Below the pieces are notes generated by a model. The model was given only the letters and a program-made list of their open reading frames with translations, was not told where the DNA came from and made no database searches. Shown here piece by piece: positions 1-7,211 of a stretch of 32,458 bases of DNA. The stretch spans positions 1 through 32,458 of the forward strand of contig DQVI01000206.1 of the NCBI GenBank assembly GCA_015661825.1, written 5' to 3'. Position numbers and translations under genes: made by a program. Position 1 is the first letter of the stretch, and each line of letters begins with the position of its first letter. The stretch is from Novosphingobium capsulatum. Lineage in GTDB: Bacteria; Pseudomonadota; Alphaproteobacteria; Sphingomonadales; Sphingomonadaceae.

Positions 1-1186
1 CGGCCCGTTCGGCGGCCAGACGGGCGCCGGGCAGCGCGCGCCGGGCCCTGTCGAGCTGGGCGGAGAGCTGTTCAGCCTGTCCGAGCAGGGCCCCCACTTC
101 GCCGGTGGTGGCCGCGAGGCGGGCCGCGTATTCGGCGTGGAGCTGGGCGCGGGTCGCCCTGGCGATGGCCAGAGCGCCCTGGTTGCGGTCGAAGACCGGC
201 AGGCCCAGCGTGGCGTTCGGCCCGGCATTGATGACTTTGGAATTGTCGCTCGATGCGCTCGGCCCCAGCACGAGGTCAGGGAACTGGGCGAGGATCGCCT
301 GATGCACGGTTTCGTCCGCCGCCCCATAGCCGAGGCGCAGGGCGATGAGATCGGGCCGCCGGTCCGCCAGAGAAGGCAGGCTGGCGCGGATTGCCGCCGG
401 ATCGAAGGCGGGCAGGTCCGGGGTGGCGACGAGCGGTACATCGGCATCGGGGGCAAGGCCCAGCAGGGCATTGAGCTGGTGTTTGAGCGCGAGCTGGGTC
501 TGGTCGAAGCTGTCGAGCGCCATGCGCGCGGCCTGCAAGGCGACCCGGTCGGGCGCGACGATGGTCAGTGTCGTGTTGCCGGCGGCCAGTGCCTGATCGA
601 GCTTGGCGTTGCGGTCGGCCAGCAGTTGCCGGGCGGCGCCATACAAGGGGCGGCTGCGCGCGCCGATGATCAGGTCTGTCGCGAGTTGCCGGGCCCTGCC
701 GGCCACCAGCCATTCCTGCCAGACGATATCGGCGGCCACCTGCTGCTCGCTGTCGCGCGCGGCGCGATGGCGCGACGAGTAGGTGATGATCGACCTGATG
801 TCCTGCGACAGGCTGATGTTCCAGGCCGTGACCGTGCCGACCCCCGAGAGCAGCGGCAGGATGGAACCGCCCAGGGACGGATTGGGCAGGATACCGGCCT
901 GTTTCGTCTGTCCGGCGGCGACCGCGCGCCTCAGGCGGGCCGCCTTCAGTTCGGGGTTGTTGGCCAGCGCGAGGTCCACCACTTGCGCGACCGAAAGGGG
1001 CTCATGGGGCGCCGGGGCGCCGGGAAGGGCGCTCACCTCGGGCGTGAGGGGCGGTGTCGTGGCGAGGGGCAGGGGGGTATAGCGGGCGCACCCGGCGAGC
1101 ACTCCGGCCAGCAGTCCGGCAAGCAGGCTGATGTGCAGGCCAATCCGGCCGGTTCCGGGCCGTGGCTGCAAGCGGAATCGAGGCAT
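1..1186 (-). CDS. TolC/CzcC-family outer-membrane efflux lipoprotein (3' end beyond window)
   Basis: Outer-membrane factor of a tripartite efflux pump; such proteins form the trimeric channel used by RND or ABC exporters. The frame is open from the ATG at 1186-1184 to the window edge (about 395 codons), so some tens of C-terminal residues are missing relative to the usual 430-490. AAGGA lies six bases before the ATG. A lipoprotein signal is visible: a hydrophobic stretch from about residue 19 ending in LAGC with the lipid cysteine at 33. Family sequence follows: SVAQVVDLALANNPELKAA, LNALLGLAPDAD, RRPDLIALRLGY and GPNATLGLPVFDRNQG. The last two resemble the metal-efflux (CzcC/CusC) branch, but no membrane-fusion or RND gene lies in the window, so the substrate is unknown. 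It is divergent from the beta-propeller gene at 1499. The family is clear; the metal link is inference. Confidence 0.85.
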   Translation of the reverse strand, partial: MPRFRLQPRPGTGRIGLHISLLAGLLAGVLAGCARYTPLPLATTPPLTPEVSALPGAPAPHEPLSVAQVVDLALANNPELKAARLRRAVAAGQTKQAGILPNPSLGGSILPLLSGVGTVTAWNISLSQDIRSIITYSSRHRAARDSEQQVAADIVWQEWLVAGRARQLATDLIIGARSRPLYGAARQLLADRNAKLDQALAAGNTTLTIVAPDRVALQAARMALDSFDQTQLALKHQLNALLGLAPDADVPLVATPDLPAFDPAAIRASLPSLADRRPDLIALRLGYGAADETVHQAILAQFPDLVLGPSASSDNSKVINAGPNATLGLPVFDRNQGALAIARATRAQLHAEYAARLAATTGEVGALLGQAEQLSAQLDRARRALPGARLAAERA

Positions 1187-1263
1187 GGAAATCCTTGGGC
1201 CAGTGAAGGGACCAGTGACGGGAAGCGGGATTATCACCCCATACCTTCGCTCCGGGTGATCCC

Positions 1264-1282
1264 AACGTTATGGATTCCCAAC
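1264..1282. repeat. Direct repeat copy 1, AACGTTATGGATTCCCAAC
   Basis: First of two 19-base copies that match at 17 positions and differ only at the central two (GG versus AA). The start-to-start distance is exactly 90 bases. AACGTT is itself palindromic. The location between two divergent transport genes suggests a protein-binding site; the regulator is unknown. Confidence 0.6.
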
Positions 1283-1353
1283 ATCGCGAGCAGGATGGGC
1301 GCGCGAAATGGGCGCACGGCCGGGCCTCTCATTCCCGATCCAGACTATGGCTG

Positions 1354-1372
1354 AACGTTATAAATTCCCAAC
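1354..1372. repeat. Direct repeat copy 2, AACGTTATAAATTCCCAAC
   Basis: Second copy of the 19-base repeat. It lies about 20 bases upstream of the possible rightward -35 box at 1393, where an activator could sit. Copy 1 lies 78 bases from the TolC-like start codon. Confidence 0.6.
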
Positions 1373-1392
1373 CTTCGGGGGTTCGTGGGGGT

Positions 1393-1421
1393 TTGTACAC
1401 ATTACGTCACAAGTTTGTAAT
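1393..1421 (+). promoter_or_regulatory. Possible sigma-70-type promoter for the beta-propeller/receptor genes
   Basis: TTGTAC (1393-1398) and TGTAAT (1416-1421) are separated by 17 bases in the A/T-rich part of the gap, about 78 bases before the ATG at 1499. The -10 hexamer matches five of six consensus bases; the -35 only the first three. ATTAC (1401-1405) and GTAAT (1417-1421) form an inverted repeat over the -10, a possible operator. Inferred from sequence alone. Confidence 0.35.
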
Positions 1422-1498
1422 AGCGGGAAATTAGCGCATCCCCGTCTTCGAGAGGATGGTTAAAAAACGGTCTCGGGGTAATTGGGGTAAATAAGCAC

Positions 1499-2527
1499 AT
1501 GAAAGTACATGTTTCTGCCGCGATTCTTGTCGCGGCCGGGATTTTTGCGCCATGCGTACTTCGTGCGCAGCCGGAATCTGACGCAAACTACAATATTGTC
1601 CGCAGAATTTCTGGTCCTGATGGGGGCTGGGATTATGCCAATGTCGATCCGGTACATGGCCGTCTTTATGTGGCACGCTCCAAGGCGGTGATGGCTGTCG
1701 ATCTCGCGACGGGGATGGTGACGCCCCGGCTGGCCGGGGCCGAGCACGGGCATCAGGTCCTGCCGCTCCCCGGTTCGGACACCGTGCTCGAAACGAACGG
1801 GGATTCGAATGTCGCGCGCCTGATCGAGGGCCGCACCGGCGCGATTGAGGCCGGGATCCCGACCGGCAGGAAGCCCGATGCGGCTTTCCTCGATCCGGCC
1901 ACGCACCAGATCGCGGTGATGAATGCCGGTGATGGCACGGTCACGCTGATCGACCCTGTTGCGCGCAAGGCCACCGGCACGATCACGGTCGGCGGCGGTC
2001 TCGAATTCGGCGTCGCGGACGGGAAGGGCGGGGCCTATGTCAATGTCGAGGATCGCAATGCGATTGCCGTGCTCGATCTGCGGGCCCGGCGTGTCACGCG
2101 CACGATTGCGCTGACCGGCTGCGAAGGGCCGACCGGCCTCGCGCTGGTGAACGGGGGCACGCGTCTGATCAGTGCCTGTGCCAATGGCAAGGCTGTCGTG
2201 GCCGATCCCGGCACGGGCAAAGTCGTCGCCACGCTGGCAATCGGACGCGATCCCGATGCCGTGCTGGTCGATGCCCGGCGACAGCGGGCCTTCATCCCGT
2301 GTGGCGGGACGGGCACGCTCAGCGTGATCGATATTGCCGACCCGGCCCGGATCCGCGTGATCGGCACGGTGGCGACCCAGGTCGGCGCCAGGACCGGCGC
2401 GCTCGATCCGCGTGATGGACGCATCTATCTGCCCGCTGCCACCCTTCAGGCCCCGGCGCCGGGGGCAAAGCGTGGCCTGCCGGTGCCGGGCACGTTCGTC
2501 GTGCTCGTCCTTGCGCCGCGCGTCTGA
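1499..2527 (+). CDS. Secreted YncE-like beta-propeller (YVTN-type repeat) protein
   Basis: Periplasmic beta-propeller of 342 residues. The N-terminus MKVHVSAAILVAAGIFAP...LRAQ is a typical signal peptide. Repeated blades follow, each with a strand ending in D-x-A-T/D-P-x-T-G-K: MAVDLATGMV, TLIDPVARKATGTI, AVLDLRARRVTRTI, VVADPGTGKVVATL and SVIDIADPARIRVIGTV. Members of this family are exported and of largely unknown function. In E. coli yncE lies beside the TonB-dependent receptor gene yncD (pqqU), and here too a receptor gene follows 245 bases downstream. A helper role for the receptor's substrate is inference. Cysteines occur in TGCEG, SACAN and IPCGG. No strong Shine-Dalgarno sequence is seen (GGGGTAA about 11 bases upstream), so the start is the likeliest but not certain. 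Confidence 0.8.
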   Translation: MKVHVSAAILVAAGIFAPCVLRAQPESDANYNIVRRISGPDGGWDYANVDPVHGRLYVARSKAVMAVDLATGMVTPRLAGAEHGHQVLPLPGSDTVLETNGDSNVARLIEGRTGAIEAGIPTGRKPDAAFLDPATHQIAVMNAGDGTVTLIDPVARKATGTITVGGGLEFGVADGKGGAYVNVEDRNAIAVLDLRARRVTRTIALTGCEGPTGLALVNGGTRLISACANGKAVVADPGTGKVVATLAIGRDPDAVLVDARRQRAFIPCGGTGTLSVIDIADPARIRVIGTVATQVGARTGALDPRDGRIYLPAATLQAPAPGAKRGLPVPGTFVVLVLAPRV

Positions 2528-2539
2528 GGGCCGCGCACC

Positions 2540-2740
2540 ATGACGCATCACAGCCAGACCTGCCGCAGCCGGATGGGGCACCGGCCCATCACCCAAGGCA
2601 AGCCGGTCCATCGCGCTCTGCTCATCGCGGCGATCATGCCGTCCTTGACGAGCCGGATTGCCGCCGCCCGCGCCGAACTCGCGCGTGCCCAGACTGTTTC
2701 CCCCGCACCTGCCCGGCCCAAATCCGCTTCCGCGCAGTGA
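2540..2740 (+). CDS. Doubtful 66-residue ORF between the beta-propeller and receptor genes
   Basis: Open frame of 66 codons starting 12 bases after the beta-propeller stop and ending 32 bases before the receptor ATG. No recognisable family. The middle, HRALLIAAIMPSLTSRIAAARAELARAQ, could form one helix, and the end is Ala/Pro-rich. The ribosome binding site is poor. Its direction and spacing would suit an operon member, but in DNA this GC-rich such frames arise by chance, so it may simply be spacer or leader. Confidence 0.22.
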   Translation: MTHHSQTCRSRMGHRPITQGKPVHRALLIAAIMPSLTSRIAAARAELARAQTVSPAPARPKSASAQ

Positions 2741-2772
2741 CCCCCATTCCATCCGGAAAAGAAGGCTTCATC

Positions 2773-5244
2773 ATGACATCGACCACCAAGAGCAGCCTGC
2801 TGGGCTGCACGGCCGCCATCCTCTGGATGGCCGCGCCTGCCCATGCCGCCGCTGATGCCGCCACCGATACTGCCGCCAATACTGCTGCGACCACCGGCGC
2901 TGCCGGCACGGGAACTGCTGCGGGCGAGGGCCCGGCATCTTCCGTGCGGGAACCCGTATCCGGGCAAACGACGACGAGCCAGTCGGCCGGACAGGCGAAC
3001 GATGCCACCTCGCTGACCACCGCCGACATCATCGTCACCGGAACCGCGCAGATCGCCCAGGCGCCTTCGCTGGCCTCGCTGACGACGACCCAGCCCCAGG
3101 CCGCGGTCTCGCACGACTACATCCAGAACGCCGCGCCGGTCACCGCCGACTTCAGCGAACTGGCCGTGTTGACGCCGGGCGTGACGCTGAGCGGGGGCAA
3201 CAACGGTTTCGGGCTGGGGGAATCCAAGCTGTCGATCCGTGGTTTCCAGGACGGTGAATACAACGTCACCTACGATTCGATCCCGTTCAGCGACACCAAC
3301 AACCCGACCCACCACTCGACCTCGTTCTTCCCCTCGAACACGATCGAAACCCTCGTGGTCGACCGTGGTCCGGGCAATGCCAGCCAGCTGGGGCAGGCGA
3401 CCTATGGCGGCAACTTCAACATCTATTCGCGTGCGGCGGCCGACACGTTCGGCATGCGGGCCGATTTCACCGCAGGCAGCTTCGACACGTATGTTGGCCG
3501 TGCCGAACTCCAGACCGGGGCCATCGACAAGCTGGGCGGCGCCAAGCTGGTGGTGACCGGGCAGGTCATGGATTCGCAGGGCGCGCTGACCTACAGCCCC
3601 ACCCATTCCAAGAACATCTTTGCCAAGGCCGTGGTGCCGATCGGAACGCGCAACACGCTGACCGTGATGGCGACCTACAATGCCAACGTCTATTATCAGG
3701 CCGACAAGGGCACGGGCACTTGCGGCATCGCCTCGACCGGCCCGAACACCAATACCGGCGACATCACCGGCAATGCCTGCACATCGGGCGCGCTGGCGGT
3801 CTATGGCCGCTATTTCGGGATGACCAACGACAAGTCGGTCAGCAACCAGTACGCGCAGGACTATTACGGGTACAACCGGACGGCCAAGCAGACCGACTTT
3901 GAATATGTCCGTCTCCAGAGCGAGTTGGCGCCGGGCCTGACGCTCGACAACCGCGTCTACATGTATGGCTATACCAACCACACCCTGTCGGGTCAGGATG
4001 GCACCGGCCAGACGGCCAATACCGTCGTCTTGACGCCCGGCAGCAAGGCCGTTGCGGGCATTCCGGGCTATGACAAGCTGAACAAGTATCGCACGATCGG
4101 CTATATCGGCGAGGCGGACTACAATTTCAGCAAGGGGCGCCTGCGCGTGGGCGGCTGGTACGAGACATCGGACAGTTCGCGCCACCTGATCGACTATGAC
4201 GTGTCGACAATGCAGCCCAACTATATCGAAAAGTCGGTGTCTGGCCTCACCTCGCAGCCGCCTGCCAATGTCCAGTATCTTCAGGATTCCGGCTGGAACC
4301 AGTACCAGCTCTTTGCTGAATTCGAATATCGCCCGGTCAAGGGGCTGTCGATCACGCCGGGCGTCAAGTATGTTCACTTCACCCGTTCGATCAACGCCCC
4401 GGTCAACCAGAAGTCGCGCGCGCCGCTCTACGACAAGGCGACCTGGACATCGACCCTGCCGTTCGTGACCGCCAATTATGCGATCACATCCAACTGGACG
4501 ACCTATTTCCAGTTCGCCAAGGGCATGTATGTGCCCGACCTGTCGAGCTTCTATTCAGCCTCGCCGAATCTGGCGGATTCGCTCTCGCAGCTCAAGCCGC
4601 AGACCAGCACCAACTACCAGTTCGGCACTGTCTATCATGGCCGCAAGTTCGCGCTCGATGCCGACATCTACAAGATCGACGTCAACAACAAGATCGCCAA
4701 CCCGACCACGGCGGGGGCGGATTCCTCGCTGCTGGTGAACATCGGGATGGTTCATTACAAGGGCGTCGAAGGGCAGGTCTCCGTCTTCCCGCTGCCCGGA
4801 CTGACCCTCTTTGCCAATGCGTCCTACAACGAGGCGACCAACGGCACCACCGACCAGCAGATCGCGAACACACCGTTCACCACCGAGGCTCTGGGCGTGT
4901 TCTACCATCATGGCCCGGTCTATGCCTCGTACACGCACAAGTTCACCGGGGCGCAATATACGAGCGAAGCGGATGTCAATGCGCCGTTCCGGCTCTATCG
5001 GATCGCGGGCTACAGCATCGGCGATCTCTCGCTGGGCTACGATTTCGGCCATGTCCGCCTGAGCATCAACGTGAACAACCTGTTCGACAACGACCAGGTC
5101 AGCCAGGTCAAGAACAGCGCGAAGGGCGCGCCGACCACGACCGGGCTCAACGGCAAGCCGGTGCAGTCGGGCTATGGCCCATACGACCAGCTTCTGTTCA
5201 ACGCGCCCCGCAGCGTGCTGGGCACGATCACCGTCAAGATCTGA
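2773..5244 (+). CDS. TonB-dependent outer-membrane receptor, partner of the YncE-like protein
   Basis: Ligand-gated outer-membrane transporter of 823 residues energised by TonB-ExbBD; substrate unknown. The start is the ATG at 2773, with AAGAAGG upstream and a signal peptide (STTKSSLLGC to PAHAA). An in-frame GTG at 2737 lacks these. After an Ala/Thr-rich linker come the plug (from about residue 75, with LSIRGFQDGEYNVTYDSIPF and the VDRGPGNASQLGQATYGGNF stretch) and a 22-strand-type barrel with typical TBDR strands (YFQFAKGMYVPD, NLFDNDQV). The last residue is Ile (GTITVKI), whereas most barrels end in Phe or Tyr, as the other two receptors here do. It sits in an apparent operon with the beta-propeller gene and ends at a strong hairpin. 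Confidence 0.88.
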   Translation: MTSTTKSSLLGCTAAILWMAAPAHAAADAATDTAANTAATTGAAGTGTAAGEGPASSVREPVSGQTTTSQSAGQANDATSLTTADIIVTGTAQIAQAPSLASLTTTQPQAAVSHDYIQNAAPVTADFSELAVLTPGVTLSGGNNGFGLGESKLSIRGFQDGEYNVTYDSIPFSDTNNPTHHSTSFFPSNTIETLVVDRGPGNASQLGQATYGGNFNIYSRAAADTFGMRADFTAGSFDTYVGRAELQTGAIDKLGGAKLVVTGQVMDSQGALTYSPTHSKNIFAKAVVPIGTRNTLTVMATYNANVYYQADKGTGTCGIASTGPNTNTGDITGNACTSGALAVYGRYFGMTNDKSVSNQYAQDYYGYNRTAKQTDFEYVRLQSELAPGLTLDNRVYMYGYTNHTLSGQDGTGQTANTVVLTPGSKAVAGIPGYDKLNKYRTIGYIGEADYNFSKGRLRVGGWYETSDSSRHLIDYDVSTMQPNYIEKSVSGLTSQPPANVQYLQDSGWNQYQLFAEFEYRPVKGLSITPGVKYVHFTRSINAPVNQKSRAPLYDKATWTSTLPFVTANYAITSNWTTYFQFAKGMYVPDLSSFYSASPNLADSLSQLKPQTSTNYQFGTVYHGRKFALDADIYKIDVNNKIANPTTAGADSSLLVNIGMVHYKGVEGQVSVFPLPGLTLFANASYNEATNGTTDQQIANTPFTTEALGVFYHHGPVYASYTHKFTGAQYTSEADVNAPFRLYRIAGYSIGDLSLGYDFGHVRLSINVNNLFDNDQVSQVKNSAKGAPTTTGLNGKPVQSGYGPYDQLLFNAPRSVLGTITVKI

Positions 5245-5250
5245 AGCCGT

Positions 5251-5292
5251 CCGCCAAAGGCTCTCCCGCGCGTGGGGGAGAGCCTTTGGCGG
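5251..5292. terminator. Bidirectional hairpin between convergent genes
   Basis: A perfect 17-base-pair stem (5251-5267 with 5276-5292) and an 8-base loop. It fills the 53-base gap between the receptor stop and the stop of the minus-strand oxygenase. There is no run of T on either side, so it may work as a processing/stability stem as much as an intrinsic terminator. Confidence 0.7.
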
Positions 5293-5297
5293 CATCG

Positions 5298-6263
5298 TTA
5301 CATCCGCAGGCCGATCTCGCGCAGGCGTTCCTGAAGATAGTCGTCGGCGGTGATCGGGACCGGATAGAGGTCGGGATTGTCGGGGCCGATGCAGCCGGGC
5401 AGCGTCTCGATCAGGAAATCGCTGCGCAAGTGCAGGAAAAACGGCATCGAATAGCGGCTGAAGCCCGCCCGTGGGCCTTCGGGATTGCGCACGCGGTGGG
5501 TGGTCGAGGGCAGGACGTGGTTCGTCAGGCGCTGGAGCATGTCGCCAATGTTGATCACCAGCGCGCCGGGCGGGGGCGAGACTTCGATCCAGTTCCCTTC
5601 GCGGGTGCGCAGTTCGAGGCCCGCTTCCTCGGCGCCGAGCAGCAGGGTGATGAGGTTGATGTCCTCGTGGGCACCCGCGCGGATCGCGCCGTCGGGGGCG
5701 CCGGGCACGGGCGGGTAGTGGAGCAGGCGCAACACCGAATTGCCATCGGCGATGGCGGGCACGAACCAGTCGGCCTCAAGCCCCAGCCAGACCGCGATTC
5801 GCGACAGGATCGTCGCGCCCACATCGTCGAAGGCGGCAAACAGCGTCTCGAACGTCTCGCGGAAGCCCTCTGGGCTGTCGGGCCAGACATTGGGCGGCAT
5901 GGAACCGGCCAGGGGATGTCCTTCGGGCAGGTCGCGCCCGATGTGCCAGAATTCCTTGAGATCGCTGACCAGGGCGCCCTTGGCGATCTCGGTGCGGAAC
6001 GGGGTATAGCCGCGCGCGCCGCCGATGCCGGGGATCGCCCAGCGGCGCTTTTCGGCCTCGGGCAGGGCGAAGAACCCTTGCGTCAACTGCCAGGCCCGCG
6101 CGATCAGGTCGGCGTCGAGGCCATGATCCTTGACCATGGCAAAGCCGAATTGCCGGAAGCTGGCGCCGATGGCCCGGGCAAACGGGGCCGGATCATCGGC
6201 CAGCGAGAGCACGGGCAGAGATGGAAGCGGCTGTGAAACTGGCGGCTGGGTATCGAGGTTCAT
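5298..6263 (-). CDS. Isopenicillin-N-synthase-family Fe(II)/2-oxoglutarate-dependent oxygenase
   Basis: Predicted cytoplasmic non-haem iron dioxygenase of 321 residues, the usual family length. It has the N-terminal DIOX_N-type domain (FRQFGFAMVKDHGLD near 36-50, then ARGYTPF) and the double-stranded beta-helix core. The iron ligands are visible as H199-E-D201 (GAHEDINLITLLLG) and H256 (STTHRVRNP). The 2-oxoglutarate-binding R270-Y-S272 follows (FSRYSMPFF). GGGGAG lies six bases before the ATG. Bacterial members have varied or unknown substrates, and nothing nearby (no peptide synthetase) supports an antibiotic role. It is divergent from the EVE-domain gene, 63 bases away. Confidence 0.88.
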   Translation of the reverse strand: MNLDTQPPVSQPLPSLPVLSLADDPAPFARAIGASFRQFGFAMVKDHGLDADLIARAWQLTQGFFALPEAEKRRWAIPGIGGARGYTPFRTEIAKGALVSDLKEFWHIGRDLPEGHPLAGSMPPNVWPDSPEGFRETFETLFAAFDDVGATILSRIAVWLGLEADWFVPAIADGNSVLRLLHYPPVPGAPDGAIRAGAHEDINLITLLLGAEEAGLELRTREGNWIEVSPPPGALVINIGDMLQRLTNHVLPSTTHRVRNPEGPRAGFSRYSMPFFLHLRSDFLIETLPGCIGPDNPDLYPVPITADDYLQERLREIGLRM

Positions 6264-6326
6264 TTGGCTCCCCGCGAGGAAATGGGATAAGGGCGCAACA
6301 TTCTCTCCATCTTACCCAAGGTTTCC

Positions 6327-6776
6327 ATGCTGTCGATCAATGCCGATACCCAGCTCTGGCTGATGAAGTCCGAACCCGATGTCTATAGCTGGGATGATCT
6401 CGTGGCCGAAGGCGAGGGCACCTGGGACGGGGTGCGCAACCATCTGGCCGCGCGCAACCTGCGCACGATGAAGGAAGGCGATCTGGCGTTCTTCTATCAT
6501 TCCAACATCGGCAAGGAAATCGTCGGCATTGCCACGATCAGCGTGCCCGGCCTGACCGACCCGACTGACCCGGAGGGCAAGTGGGCGGCGGTCAAGGTCA
6601 AGCCGGTGGCGAAGCTGGTCCACCCGGTCACCCTCAAGGCGATCAAGGCCACGCCCGATCTGGCCGAGATGGAACTGGTGCGGCTTTCGCGGCTCTCGGT
6701 CTGCGCGGTCCGTCTGCCCGAATGGGAGCACGTCCTGGCGATGGCGGGCGGAACCCGGCCCGGGGTTGGCGCGTAG
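6327..6776 (+). CDS. EVE-domain (PUA-like) protein
   Basis: Protein of 149 residues containing almost only an EVE domain, a PUA-fold module thought to bind modified bases in nucleic acid. Family signatures are WLMKSEPDVYSWDDL at the start, TWDGVRNHLAARNLRTMKEGD, and the LAFFYHS core followed by IVGIATI. The C-terminal half has LVRLSRLSVCAVRLPEWEHVL, as in the bacterial homologues of human THYN1. AAGG lies seven bases before the ATG. No restriction or modification gene is nearby, so a defence role has no local support. Confidence 0.88.
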   Translation: MLSINADTQLWLMKSEPDVYSWDDLVAEGEGTWDGVRNHLAARNLRTMKEGDLAFFYHSNIGKEIVGIATISVPGLTDPTDPEGKWAAVKVKPVAKLVHPVTLKAIKATPDLAEMELVRLSRLSVCAVRLPEWEHVLAMAGGTRPGVGA

Positions 6777-6849
6777 GGTTTGCGAAGGGTGCGGCTGGCT
6801 CCTTCCTCTCCCGGCCGCACCCGACCCTCAAACGCCAAGGAGACATACC

Positions 6850-7032
6850 ATGGGTGAACTCAAGGATCGCGCCAAGGGCCTGACCAACGAAGCGCTCGGC
6901 AATGTCAAGGAAGCCGCCGGCAAGCTGACCGACAACCCCTCGCTTCAGGCCGAGGGCCTGGCCCAGCAGGCCAAGGGCAAAGTCCAGCAGGCCGCAGGCA
7001 AGGTGAAGGGCGCCTTCGGCAACGAGATCTGA
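6850..7032 (+). CDS. CsbD-like small stress-associated protein
   Basis: Protein of 60 residues: GELKDRAKGLTNEALGNVKE, then KLTDNPSLQAEGLAQQAKGK and VQQAAGKVKGAFG. This matches the CsbD family of small hydrophilic Lys/Ala/Gly-rich proteins, induced by general stress in several bacteria, with unknown biochemical role. The start is decided by AAGGAGA five bases before the ATG at 6850; longer in-frame extensions upstream lack such a site. A good terminator follows, so it is probably monocistronic. Confidence 0.88.
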   Translation: MGELKDRAKGLTNEALGNVKEAAGKLTDNPSLQAEGLAQQAKGKVQQAAGKVKGAFGNEI

Positions 7033-7067
7033 TCGCAGGATCTGACCCTTTTCGAGACGCATGCGGC

Positions 7068-7096
7068 GGGCCGTCCCTTTTGGGGCGGCCCGTTTT
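7068..7096 (+). terminator. Intrinsic terminator after the CsbD-like gene
   Basis: GGGCCGTCCC (7068-7077), loop TTTT, GGGGCGGCCC (7082-7091), then GTTTT. The ten-pair stem has one mismatched (G-U-type) position. It begins 36 bases after the stop codon. Confidence 0.75.
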
Positions 7097-7184
7097 GCGT
7101 GGGGGCAGAAAGTTCCCGTGCAGATGGCGCCATTCCCGAACTGTCCCGGTACGGTACGGCCCGTTTCCGGCGGTGCCGCAATGG

Positions 7185-7199
7185 TAAATTTTTGGTTAA
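7185..7199 (+). promoter_or_regulatory. Possible CtrA-like box
   Basis: TAAA-N7-TTAA, seven of eight bases of the alphaproteobacterial CtrA consensus TTAA-N7-TTAA, in a short A/T-rich island 12 bases before the ATG of the following small gene. A box so close to the start codon would have to overlap the transcription start; a chance match cannot be excluded. Confidence 0.25.
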
Positions 7200-7211
7200 A
7201 CGGATCGCGCA

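Larger units (their letters stand above)
1187..1498. other. Divergent intergenic region between the TolC-like gene and the beta-propeller gene
   Basis: No convincing gene lies in these 312 bases. They hold a 19-base direct repeat (separate entries), a possible sigma-70 promoter for the rightward genes, and base composition distinctly richer in A/T from about 1390 to 1500. The last part has CCCC...GAGA at 1441-1455 facing TCTCGGGG near 1472-1479, an imperfect inverted repeat just before the beta-propeller start. Confidence 0.6.

Noticed and set aside
137..1354. Long plus-strand open frame opposite the TolC-like gene
   Set aside because: Its translation is Gly/Arg/Gln-rich without family features; it is the antisense shadow of a clear TolC-like protein in GC-rich DNA.
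1264..1372. EcfG-type (GGAAC-N16-CGTT) stress promoter on the minus strand of the 19-base repeat
   Set aside because: GGAAT and CGTT are present but only about seven bases apart, far too close for an ECF sigma promoter.
2548..4377. 609-codon minus-strand frame opposite the receptor gene
   Set aside because: No signal peptide or domain, and the plus strand encodes an unmistakable TonB-dependent receptor. The same judgement applies to long frames opposite the genes at 7571-8986, 10668-12842, 15324-16580, 23243-25696 and 25766-27016.
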